Source of the DNA: Phycomyces blakesleeanus NRRL 1555(-) | Taxonomy: Eukaryota > Mucoromycota > Mucoromycetes > Mucorales > Phycomycetaceae | Length of the DNA: 64,000 nucleotides | Direction: 5' to 3' | Assembly: GCF_001638985.1 (NCBI RefSeq) | Contig: NW_017265169.1 | Coordinates: forward strand, 1-64,000 | Shown: positions 34,138 to 46,583 of the stretch, piece by piece | Layout of the letters: the number at the start of each line of letters is the position of its first letter | How positions within the stretch are numbered: the stretch's first letter is position 1 | Notes under the pieces: generated by a model | Seen by the model: the letters and a program-made list of their open reading frames with translations, nothing else | Told to the model about the DNA's origin: nothing | Databases searched by the model: none | Position numbers and translations under genes: made by a program

Positions 34138-34492
34138 GACAAGATTGAGTTGAAAAAATAAAAATAAATAAAATAAATAAGAAATAAGAAATAATATATA
34201 TAGGTATGTATATGTATATATATATGTGTGCGTTATATAATGAGAAAACTCCAGGCACACAAAATCGCAATATTGAGTTGAGTTAAGTTGGGTTAAGTTG
34301 AGCAGTTGAGTTTCTTTGTTCTTATTTATTTTTTATGTAGAAATAGAAACAAAAAGCAAAGAAAAATGGTTAAATGTCATCCAAGAATTTTTAAGTATAT
34401 ATATATAATATCAAAGGCTCTAAAGAAGTACATAAGAAGTGTAACAAGAGCAACAAGTTTATAAAAATAATAACTAATATAATTATATATAT
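34138..34492. other. Upstream region of the Sec7-like gene
   Basis: AT-rich promoter-like stretch with repeated TTGAGT/TTAAGTTG units around 34272-34312 and TA repeats. It ends at the left terminus of the CACTA element. No coding segment is seen. Confidence 0.4.
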
Positions 34493-34822
34493 CACTACAA
34501 CAAATAGGGGCGGTTTTTTGTATTTGTGACTTTGTTTTTGGCCTATAATAATTAAAAAATCACCAAAAATCCAATTTGAAACTAGAAAATCTGTTTTTTG
34601 AAAAGGTTGACAAAAAGCAGATTGACCACCTAAAATTAAATCTCCTGATAGACAAAAGTACATTTTAACTACAGATTTTACATTTTTAGTAAATGTAGAT
34701 TGCAATTGATGACTATTAAAAGTCAGAGGTAAAAGAGAAAAATATCTAAACTTTTTGCTGGGAGGATAAAATATGTTAAGACAATTTGAAAAAAAATAAT
34801 GTATTACAAGAAAAAAAAAATT

Positions 34823-37080
34823 ATGGGTCTGCAAGAGAACCAAGTGACAGTTTTGGGCCGCGGTTAAGCTCTGGCCACACTACATATGTTGTTGCTGTTG
34901 TTGTTATTGTGTTTATAGTCGCGTCCGACTTCACCAAACCAACTAATTCTTTGACATCTGCCAGGTGAACTACCATTGGCTTCATTTGCCTATTGTTGAT
35001 TGCTGGTATACTATTTACCAAACGAACTGCATAAACATTGACAAGGACAAGCGGCCACCTCTTGTTGTTGAGCTTGTGCTCAAAGAAAACGACGACCTTC
35101 CCAAAGAAATCCTTGTAGACTGGAGAGTAGCTTTACCCAATGTTGCGGTTCTCATCAACCTGAACCCTGAAGTCTGACGTTATGTGCCTCTCTTACACAA
35201 TTATGGTCGAGTGCAGAGTCAATAACACAACCATTTACAAATGCCTTACGGCTTGTTTTAATGGCTGCTTCAATCATACTACACTCTTCCCCCTTTGATT
35301 CGTAGAACTTTTGAAGAAGCTCTGGAAGACAAGAAATGCCTCCAAAACTATCAACAATCGTTCTGTTCCTCAAAGGCCCCCAGAACTCAATGTCAGAATC
35401 AGTACCAACATTACTACCTTCTCGGTCAATTGGCCAACCAGCAGAGGGATCGTCATACTGAAGGAGAGTTGTTGCTGTTACTGTTGCTGTTGTCGTTCTT
35501 GAATTTTCAACTCTCATCTGTCGAATCTGTGTCAAGCCAAGCATGATGTTGCCAGCGTTGATTCCAATTGCCGAATTACTCTTTATTGCTCGCGAGTATT
35601 CCCCAATCGCCCTCTCGACAGATCGTGCACTATACGCTCTGGGGGGACCATACGCTTCTATCATTGCGGGATAGTGCTGCAGGAGGTGCTGGTTGATCGT
35701 AAAGACCTTGAGCTGGACCTCTCCTTTAGCTAGCGAGGCTTCCAGATACGCATTCCATGCGACGAGATTTCTAAAAAAAAAAGATAAGTTAACACAAGTT
35801 ATAAAATAATAATATTAATTATAATTAAAGCTTACGTTTTGATCAAGGTTTTCTCCTCTGCTGATAACTCCCAGCTCATGAGTAGGTTGCATGTCTGCAC
35901 CAGGTCAAGCAATGCCTTACGGGCAGCTTGGTCACGGACACGCTCTGCCACAAGCGTGGGGATAACAAACAAGATGAAGTCAGCCCAGTCCACAGCCCGG
36001 AAGTACCCTGATTTTGTTGCGATGTTGATCCATGCACCGTGGAAAGATGTCGGAATACTTCTTCTGGTTGACACTATGGCAGTACCAATTTCTTTCTGAG
36101 CAGCAAGGGAGAGAGAGAGGATGATCTTTTCCATACTTGCCACACACGAGCCCCCAGACCTGTTTGCCAATGCCGTGACAAATGCCGTGCATTTCATCCA
36201 ATGCAAAGAAGAACGGACCAGAGAAGGAATCCAGTAAGGAGAAGGGTGATTGGTCAGTTAACCCTTTTTTGCTGGATGAGGCCACCTCATCAAAGTGCTT
36301 GAAACTTTCCGGTGTGCGCATGGTGATGGCAGATGGCATTCGGAAATATTGGCCATGGCCAGGAGATTGACCCACAACGTGGCAGATGCGGCAGCCATCC
36401 TTACTCATATGGCCCACATGACAAGCCATCTTTCCCAGAGCTGGGATGTCGCCAGTTGTCATTAGTACATGGACTTTTGCACTAATATCTCCAGATGGTG
36501 TCTTCACAACCATTCCACCGGCTTGGAGAACCCGAAGTTCTTTCAGAACAGGCTCCAGGAATGACCAGAAGTCGGCGGGTGCTTTGGGACCAGGGATGAT
36601 CGCGACTTGGATCATACGGCTGCGCTCGTAGCGGATAATTGGGGGAAGGTTGAGGTTGGTAACGTGGACAATGGTTACCGAACCCGGAACACTATGGGGA
36701 GCAAACCCATCAACAGACAGCGAAATGGCGATGTCGTTTTCACCCGAGAAAAGATGCTTCTTTGACTGGTATGCCTGTCCGTCAAAGACATCGGAAATGC
36801 TGCCATCAGCCTTTTGCGTATGATGGTGGCGATACAACATCTCTTTTCTGGTGCGGTCGTTGGCCAAAGCAACTGCAAGCTGTCTACCCAGAGGAAGCTG
36901 TATCATTGTGCTGGCAGGAATTGGATTCTCACCAGCGATGTGATCGAACAATGATTTGCAATAAACATGCAAACATGCTTAAGAGGGTTGGTATAGATTT
37001 CACCAGATGCCATCAAAAGTGGGCATCCATTGCAAGAGTCAGTCATCTCTGGAAAGACCGTCAAAGGAGGCAATTGTAAG
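34823..37080 (-). pseudogene. Decayed CACTA/CMC transposase (Tnp2-like)
   Basis: On the minus strand an N-terminal Cys-containing segment (DSCNGCPLLMASGE, about 37050-37000) shifts frame into a 330-codon frame (36972-35980). That frame includes AISLSVDGFAPH, VIHVTNLNLPPIIRYE-like text, VLMTTGDIPALGKMACHVGH and CRICHVVGQSPGHG, which match the Tnp2 core of CMC transposases. Another shift near 36110-36180 leads to 36170-35832, an intron (about 35831-35773), and then 35760-35155. A C-terminal part (VVFFEHKL, WPLVLVNVY) ends at 34823. At least three frameshifts or stops make it inactive. Confidence 0.8.
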
Positions 37081-37150
37081 TAACTATCCACTGCAGTGTA
37101 AAGTAGTATATTTAATATTGGAAGTATATGATGTATTTGACTGTTTATAA

Positions 37151-37340
37151 CCAATAAAAATGATGTATAAAATGTAATGTCTATCATAACAGCCAATAAA
37201 AGTGATATATAAAATGTAATTGTGTAGTGTAATAACCAATAAAAACGATAAATAAAAAATATATCCATTTGAGAAACCAATAAAAATGTATTTTTATAAA
37301 ATACACTACAGTGCAATTATGTCTTATCCAATAAAAACAA
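37151..37340. repeat. Subterminal repeats of the CACTA element
   Basis: Five copies of a unit starting CCAATAAAAA and often continuing YGATRTATAAAATGTAAT begin at about 37151, 37193, 37236, 37276 and 37328, spaced roughly 42, 43, 40 and 52 bases. Clustered subterminal repeats are typical transposase-binding sites of CACTA elements. They lie on the transposase promoter side. Confidence 0.7.
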
Positions 37341-37645
37341 TGATTAAGCAAGAAATATTTAAAAGAATCAAAATTAAAAGAATAATGAATTAGTAGTAAC
37401 CAATGGCATATAATATTTCAACTATACTTAAAGAAGTTTTGTCTAATTGAAAGACAAATATTAGCAAAAGAAAAGGTTATCAATATATTAATAGAGTCTT
37501 AAAACTACCGGTAAGCGGAGATGTATTAAAATGCACATGAACTCAGGGTTGGAAAAAAGGGGGGAGGACACAAAACGCGCCCTGGCTTCCCCTCCGGAAC
37601 CACCTGTGAAACCACCTCTAAAACTCCTATTTTTTTGGCGTAGTG

Positions 37646-38047
37646 ATAATAATTAATAGCAAAAAAGGGAAGAAGTATATTGGTGTTAATTAAGTACTGG
37701 ACTCACTTGTAATTATTTATTGACACATGTATACACATTCACTTCGGAAACTTTTATTTTTATTATTTTTACTATCGTTTTATAATCTACTGTTATTATT
37801 ATTCGGATTCTTATTCTCAACTTGACATTGGCTCGTATCTCATTTATATTTATATTTTCATTTGTATATTTGTATACATATGCACATATCTACACAGCTA
37901 TATAAATTGGTCAGGATCCAAAACCAAAGCCAGTAATTTTCTATTTTGCTCTTCTTTACTTTGATATTTACTGCGAGCTAATTCCAAAGATATATTTGAA
38001 TATATACTATATATATATATATATACTGCTTCTTCTTCTTTTAAGAA
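37646..38047. other. Gene-free stretch after the CACTA element
   Basis: AT-rich flank with TA repeats near 38009-38023 and no coding segment. It may contain the promoter of the small gene at 38048. Confidence 0.35.
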
Positions 38048-38601
38048 ATGAAAAAGGCAAGTAAAGGGTTTAATCAATTAATTGATAAAATACTAATAAA
38101 GCTAATCCTCAACAACAAATAAATATATACGTATATATACGTACATACATACAGGTGTTGAAATTCAAGTCAAGTTCTCGTTCAAAGAAACCAATTCGAG
38201 CATCCTTTCTTCGAGACATCATTGAAGAATGTGTTCACAAAAGAGTTACCAAATATACCTCCCCGCCTCCAAACGTTGGTCTTGTAAGTGCCCTTTTAAA
38301 CTACTGGGCAATATCAAAGAGATCAAGATCCTCTTCTTCTTCCTCTTCTTCTTCAACCTCTACCTCCTTGTAATTCAACTCATTCATGCATTCGTTTACT
38401 TTGATATCTTATGTTTTCAACAAGACTCATACAAGTACAATGACATACTATAATATACTATACTATACTATGCTATAATAGAATAAAATATTTATTTATT
38501 TAATCCATCCTGTTCACAAGTACATCTTTTCCTTGTCCTTTACTTTCAATATCACGTGGTTTATGCAGAACAAGTGCAAAAAGTGCCGCTTTAATAAATA
38601 A
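38048..38601 (+). CDS. Possible 56-residue basic protein with C-x2-C motif
   Basis: Exons 38048-38056, 38155-38283 and 38569-38601 join to a Lys/Arg/Ser-rich protein: an MKKVLKFKSSSRSKKPIRAS start, a middle FLRDIIEECVHKRVTKYTS, PPPNVGL and a terminal CKKCRFNK. The first intron starts with GC (AAG|GCAAGT), a donor type also used in RAD1 and RIM20; the second uses GTAAGT and TTATGCAG. Reading through the second donor instead gives a poly-Ser tail from a CTT microsatellite, which is less plausible. I do not recognise a family. It ends 159 bases before RAD1 on the same strand. Because the first exon is only 9 nt, the start is uncertain and the model is tentative. Confidence 0.4.
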
Positions 38602-38760
38602 TATATGTATATAATAACAAAACAAAAAACCGAAATGTCAATATGCGCAAGTACTTCTTGTCTTGTATTGTCCTTTCTCTTTCTCTTTCTCTCTTTAATT
38701 CTTCGACGCTTTATATATATTATTATTTAGCTCTTTAGAAAGAAAAGACAAAGTTCATTT

Positions 38761-41700
38761 ATGCTTGAATTCCAAAAAGAAATCCTCACTGAAATTGTAG
38801 CTGATGATGCCTTGACTATTCTAGCTCCAGGGCTTGGATTGTTTAGAATAATGTGCTCATTAATTGAGATGCATTGCAGGGGAAATCATCTTGTTTTCTT
38901 GCTAAATTCTAATCCAGAACAAAATGCTGCGCTTCGGGAACATCTCATGATGGCTGGAATCTTACCAGACAAAAACCTCAAAGTTATTGATTCAGACACA
39001 CCAGCAGAGACAAGGTTTTTTTTTTTTTTTTTTTTTTTTTTACATATATTGAATCAAATATAAAATCTATCTTTATAATTGACACTTTTCTCTCATACTA
39101 TTGCTTTGTCTTCTTTAATATATCTATATATCTACCTATCTATCTATCTATCTATCTATCAATTAATACAAATATAAATACAATTGGGGATTTGTGTTGG
39201 TAAATGTGTAATGCTGCGGGCTTAATTTGTATTGCACTTGAAAAGACGTGCCATGTACACAAATAGTGGCGTATTTTCAGTTACTCCTCGAATTTTAGCA
39301 GTAGATATGCTTTTACGTCGTGTACCTATCCCATTGATATCTGGAATTATCGTTGCAAATGCTCATCGGTAGGAAAAAATAAATAAACATAATTATACAT
39401 GTACCTGTTTATTTGCTTTCTTGTTTGCTTGTCTATTTGTTTGCCTGGAATTTGTCTGTGTGTAAGAGAATAGAAGATCTGATCCATTTTAGTAACATAG
39501 GGTCAGAAGTGATGCCATGGAAGAATTGATTTTAAATGTCTATCGAAAAGAAAACGAGGCAAGTTTTTGTATAAATATAAATATAAATATAAACATTTGT
39601 ACATATGTATATAGCAAGGTTTTATCAAAGCATTTTCAGATAATCCATCTCCATTTGTGTCTGGATTTGCTCCATTACAAACCATATTAAAGTCTCTCAG
39701 ACTACGCAAGGTTCAATTGTGGCCACGGTAGGAAACAAACACACCCAATTAGAATATTTTTAAATACATACAATATGATTACTGTGTATCTTTTATATAT
39801 TTAGCTTCCAGGTCTTGGTAGCAGACAATTTATCAGCTACGGAAGTTGATGTGATAGAACTACGCCAGCCAATGTCACCTTCAATGGAAATCATTCAAAA
39901 AGGTCTAATCGAATGTTTGGAAGCAACTCTTGCTGAATTGCGTCGTCAAAATCCCACTGTAAGAACAAATATCCTTGTTATATATATATATATATAAATA
40001 CTAGTAGAAAGTTGGCAATATAAAAAAAATGTACATGCACAAGCTTAACATACATATATACAACATATATTGCTTTAGTTGGATACCCAGGAAGTCACCA
40101 TAGAAAATTCGTTCTTCAAGATGTTTGATGTCTCTATTCGCCGTCGACTTTCCCATATCTGGCACAAAGTTAGCCCTTCATCAAAACAGCTTATAGATGA
40201 TCTAGGTAACCTTAGGCGGCTGCTGGTCTATCTAACAGAGTACGATGCAGTGTCGTTTTACAGTATTCTGGAAACAATTGTGGATTGTGGTACGCCTTCA
40301 AAAGATAACCAGCAGCAGTTTTCAAAGTGGCTCCTACTCGGTTCAGCAAACACAGTCATAATGGTTAGTAATAAAAAAAACAAATAGATGCTACTGTATA
40401 TGAGTATTTTATTGTTTCTATTTATTTATTTACATAAGTACATTTGTGTATCTATATTGGGTTCCAGGAAGCTAGAAAAAGAGTGTACCTGAAACCAGAT
40501 GATCCAGAGTACAATACAACAGAGACATGGCATGGATATACTCCAATTAACATGCCACCATCGCTACGTCTGACATTGGAGGATCAACCAAAATGGGAGC
40601 TACTAAGAGATATCCTGGAAGAAATTGAACAAGACATGGATGAAGCCACACAAGGAAAAGGTACAAAATTGTCAAAAGAAGAAGAAGAAAAAACAATATT
40701 ATAATTGTGTTTTTCGTTTGTTTGTTTGTTTGTTTTTGTTTTTGGGGTACTCAAACTTATTTATAAAATGAATATTTATTTAAATAGGTGCACCAGTGTT
40801 GGTAATGGTAAAGTCATTAAAGACATGCGCTCAACTTCGTCGGAGACTAGTTGAGATGAGTGATCCAGATTATGAAGACGATAAGAAACCTACAATGATG
40901 ACACATCTGGTCCAAAACCTCTTTTCGGTGCGCGGTAATCGGATCAAAATTTTAAATCCTACTGCAACTGCTGCTACACCAACAGCTTCACCAGCATCGC
41001 CAGCACCGCCACCTCCTTTTTTACGATCTTCACCATTTAATAAACGAAGAAGAACAAGAGGTGGTTCTACAACTGCAGGTACTGGAGGAACACGTTCTGA
41101 GTCAACAAATGACACTCAAGATAGTGTACAATCGTCAAGGTAAATAGCACTAATAATAATATAATTAAATATATTTACTTGCCAAAAAAAAAGAAAGAAA
41201 GCGAGAGAGAGAGAGGGGAAAGGAAATCGTTGATATAACAATAAGAAGCAATAAAGGTCGTGTATGAAATATAATGGTATTATTATTATTGATGATTTAT
41301 TTATATAGTCAAACAACCCAAGAATGTGAAGCTTATCAGCCCGAAATAAAGATTGATATGGCACAAGTTCTGATGCCCACAACTACAGAAACCATATCAT
41401 CCGAATTTATAGAGATACCAAAAGAAAATACGATAACAATCCACTGTTATGAGCCCAATCTAAATGACCAGATCTTGGAAGACACAGAACCACTGTTTGT
41501 GATAATGTATGATCCAGACCCAGCATTTGTACGCAGTATAGAGGTATGTTGCTTTCTCTCTTTTATTTTTTATTTTTTAAAAAAATATTAATTAATTAGT
41601 CGATAGTTTGATGATATTTCAAAACCATCACAATCACTAATATACCTAACTTATGTATGTATGCAAAATAGATCTATCGATCACTTAATCCCCATCTCAA

Positions 41701-43136
41701 TGTGCGTGTATACTTTATGGTGTATGAAAACTCAGTTGAAGAGCAAGTATATCTGAGTGAAATTCGAAAAGAAAAAGAAGCCTTTGAGCGTATGATTCGT
41801 GAAAAGTCGGCAAGTAGAAATAGCAGTAGTAATACACTAGTTACATATATGTATGTGTGTTTAAATACATTGGATTAATTTATTTATATTCTTCTTTGAA
41901 CAAAACAAAAAACAAATAAACAGAATATGGTTATCCCAATACCTCCTTCAAATGTCACTCCAGATGATGGGTTTGTGAGTGCTGTGAATAGTAGAATATT
42001 GGGTGGCCACTTGAAACCATCAGAGCCGGCCAAGATTATCGTAGACATGCGTGAATTCCGTAACCCATTGCCACCAATCCTATACTCCCAAGGAATCGAC
42101 ATCGTGCCGTGTACATTAGTAATTGGTGATTACATCCTCAGTCCAGATATGTGCGTGGAACGAAAATCAATTGTAGACTTGATTTCATCGTTTACCAGTG
42201 GAAGATTGTAAGTTATTTTCTCTCTGTGTATGTGTGTGTGTGACAGATACACAAACAAAACAAACAAGAAATCAAAATGGTGAAATTACAATTAAGATAT
42301 TTATCAATCAATCTGTCTGTCTATCATGAATATGATGTTTCTTTTGTGTATGTGGGTTGAGGGGTTTTTTAGGTATACTCAATGTGAGGCAATGTCTGAA
42401 CACTACAAGATTCCTATCTTATTGATCGAATTTGACGATACAAAGGCAGCTCCATTCCAAGTAAGTGATTCTTGATAATAAGGTTAGAGCGACATACTTA
42501 TTTATATGTGCTTAGAGTCTATCTGAAGTAAAAGAACACATTGTGGGGACAGACATAACTTCAAAGCTTGTCCTGTTGACTATAACCTTTCCTAAATTGA
42601 AAATCATCTGGTCACCAAGTCAACATGAAACATCGTTGATATTTGCTGATCTCAAGGTAAAACTTATATATATATACGCCTTTACTAATTGTTGCAATAT
42701 ATATACTCCAATTAGAAATCTCAAGAGCAGCCTGATGCAGACATTGCTGCTTCAATTGGTACCAATGGAGCAAGAGACGAAGATCGTATGTACAACATTA
42801 CACCAGAGGTAAATTGCGCAATAAGAGACAGAAACTAAAAATAAAATAAAATAGAAAATAAAATAAAATAGCTCAAGAAGCATTGCATTTCAATATTACT
42901 TGCTTATTTGATTACTCACCTACTTACTCTGTTAATGTGCGTGTTCACCTTTAACTATTCTGTAGGAAATGCTTCGAAGTATGCCGGGCATCACATCTGC
43001 TAATTACTCCATTATAATGAATGCAGTCAATAATCTTGAGGATTTATGTAAAGTTAAGGAACCGGAACTTCAAAAACTGATAGGCAAAGAACCAGCCAAG
43101 AAGTTGTACAGATTTATTCACCAAAAGGCGGGATAA
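38761..43136 (+). CDS. RAD1: XPF/Rad1 DNA repair endonuclease subunit
   Basis: Fifteen exons (38761-39014, 39246-39368, 39501-39558, 39615-39727, 39805-39958, 40079-40363, 40468-40660, 40788-41139, 41309-41543, 41672-41809, 41924-42207, 42373-42460, 42516-42656, 42716-42808, 42966-43136) give 893 residues. Residues 1-440 and 540-635 are the inactive superfamily-2 helicase-like part (LAPGLGLFRIM, RILAVDMLLRR, FVSGFAPLQTIL). The ERCC4 nuclease follows with VDMREF (D676, E679), GDY (D704) and ERKSIVD (E714, R715, K716, D720). A C-terminal double helix-hairpin-helix (MLRSMPGITSANY) spans 838-893. With Rad10/ERCC1 it makes the 5' incision in nucleotide excision repair and acts in recombination and crosslink repair. 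Two introns, after residues 145 and 635, use GC donors (GAG|GCAAGT, TCG|GCAAGT) as required by frame and by homology. Confidence 0.96.
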
Positions 43137-43838
43137 AAATAATATTTACAAAAACAAACACACGCACATATATATAATCATTACAGCAAGTAAACATGAT
43201 AAATTTAAAAAAAAAAATTGAGGCACAATAATCAAGTCTGATATCAATACCAAGAGAGATACAGATATTAGAGTTTTATAATTACTAATATAATATTATA
43301 TATAATTGTTCAAAAAGGAATTAGTAACCAAGGAGTTGAGGGTTAACAATAAAATAAAGTTTTTTTTTTTTATTATTTGTTTAAACTTTCTTGTACAAGT
43401 CCAGTCTTGGCCTTGCAAGCTTGGATGATGCGATATCATGTTTTTGCTTTATTTATTTATTTATTTATTTATTTATTTGCTAATTATCAGTGTGGTATAT
43501 GGTGTATTGTATTTTAAGATTCTTGTAGCCTTACTTTGGAAATCTCTAGAGCACAAATTATCCAACCCCTTGATTTGTATATAAGAGTGTAGGATACTAA
43601 GAGACAAAAGAAGATAGACACACAAACACACAGGCATACAAATACAAATACACAAATGCAAGCACATTGTCTTTCTCTTTCTCTCTTTCTCTCTTTCTTC
43701 TCTCTTTCGTCTCTTCTCTTTACTACCGCAGTTGTTACTCTTGTGATTATCCTTCTTCTAAATCTGTATTTTTCAGTGGATTCCTGGAATTATATACCTC
43801 TTTTTATTCTTCAGTCCTATTGTTCTCATCAACACATC
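43137..43838. other. RAD1 to G-gamma intergenic stretch
   Basis: Contains a T-rich 3' UTR, a TTTA tetranucleotide repeat at about 43446-43478 and a pyrimidine tract (43671-43715) that probably belongs to the promoter or 5' UTR of the G-gamma gene. Confidence 0.4.
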
Positions 43839-44144
43839 ATGGAGGCTAAACTTCTCAAGATCTATGAATACAATGAGAAGCTACGAGAGCAGCTGGAGAT
43901 TCAACGTATTCCAGTATCCGAAGCTAGCAGATCGTAAGACTTTCTTTATTTCTTCCTTTATCTTGTGTTTATGCTTTTATTATATTTCCAAGAGGTTCTT
44001 ACTTTAATTGATGCTCTTCATTATTTAAGATTGATTGAATACTGTCAGAACAACTCTGACTACATGGTGCCCTCTGTGTTGAACACCAAGAGACCCGATC
44101 CGTATGCAGAAACAACAGGAGATTGTGGCTGTGTATTAATGTAG
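43839..44144 (+). CDS. Heterotrimeric G-protein gamma subunit
   Basis: Two exons (43839-43933 and 44030-44144) give 69 residues, normal for fungal Gγ. The N-terminal helix (KIYEYNEKLREQLEIQRIPVSEASRS), the SLIEYC core and the downstream VPSVLN...DPYAET segment match the Ste18/GNG family. The C terminus is CGCVLM: a CaaX box (C-V-L-M) for prenylation with a nearby Cys for possible palmitoylation. It forms an obligate dimer with the WD40 Gβ subunit at the plasma membrane in nutrient, pheromone or light signalling. The upstream frame (43656) lies in pyrimidine-rich UTR and lacks conservation, so the start is set at 43839. Confidence 0.93.
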
Positions 44145-44778
44145 TCTGAAGTCTTGGATTCCCAAAAAAAAGAAAGAAAGAAAGAGGAATCAAGTAATTT
44201 TTATTACAATTATCAATTTACGGCTACTATAGCTACCACTGTTACCACTGTTACTGCTATTAGTGTTATCATTACCATTACCATTATCATTATTACTATT
44301 ACTATTACTATTACTATTATTACTATTCCAATGTATATGCTTTTATTATTACTTATTAAATAATTAAGTAAATAATTAATTATTTGCGCTTTTTTTTTCT
44401 TGAGCGCAAATAAATTTCAAAAGTTATGTCGCGAAATAGCTATGGAAATAGGGCAAATGTCTTGTGGTACCAAAAGAAGGAATACAAAAAAAAACGATGC
44501 AAAAGATCCATTTTCTGAGCCAATCCATTTATTGAGCCTGTGACAGTCGCCTTTACGATTCCATCAAGACCCACCTTCCTCTTTTAGGTTGATCATCTAA
44601 TCTTGGGTGACCGTCTTATTCAACCCCCGTACTTGCTTGCTTTTTTTTTTGGCTTTAATAAAGACCCCCTTCTCCACCATCCCTTCCCTTCTCTCGCACA
44701 CGCATACACGCTCTCTACCTCTTTCACTCTTTAATCATACTATTTGTTTGATTATAAAATATATTTGATATCAATATA
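44145..44778. promoter_or_regulatory. Upstream region of LYS12
   Basis: Holds the G-gamma 3' UTR with a TTA/CCATTA-rich repeat tract (about 44260-44330) and, near the LYS12 start, a CT-rich stretch (about 44664-44740) common in front of highly expressed fungal genes. I did not find a clear TGACTCA (general amino-acid control) site. Confidence 0.4.

Positions 44779-46583
<1,805 letters not shown>

Larger units (their letters stand above)
34493..37645 (-). mobile_element. CACTA (EnSpm/CMC) DNA transposon, nearly complete
   Basis: The left end begins CACTACAACAAATAGGGG at 34493. The right end, read on the minus strand from 37645, begins CACTACGCCAAAAAAATAGG. The CACTAC starts are exact and the following bases are similar. 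AT dinucleotides flank both sides, so a 2-bp target duplication is possible, although CACTA elements usually make 3 bp. The 3153-base element carries one decayed minus-strand transposase and AT-rich subterminal repeats on the transposase 5' side. Confidence 0.85.

Noticed and set aside
34138..34260. N-terminal extension of the Sec7-like protein from 34260, resembling a membrane anchor
   Set aside because: The apparent hydrophobic segment comes from TA and AAATA microsatellites; nothing supports a real anchor.
37151..37340. Spaced repeats considered as a CRISPR array
   Set aside because: The genome is eukaryotic, the units are imperfect and AT-rich, spacers are not unique in type, and the repeats sit inside a CACTA element where subterminal repeats are expected.
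38155..38373. 72-codon frame with a poly-Ser tail
   Set aside because: The tail is produced by a CTT microsatellite; a good GTAAGT donor before it offers a better spliced model.
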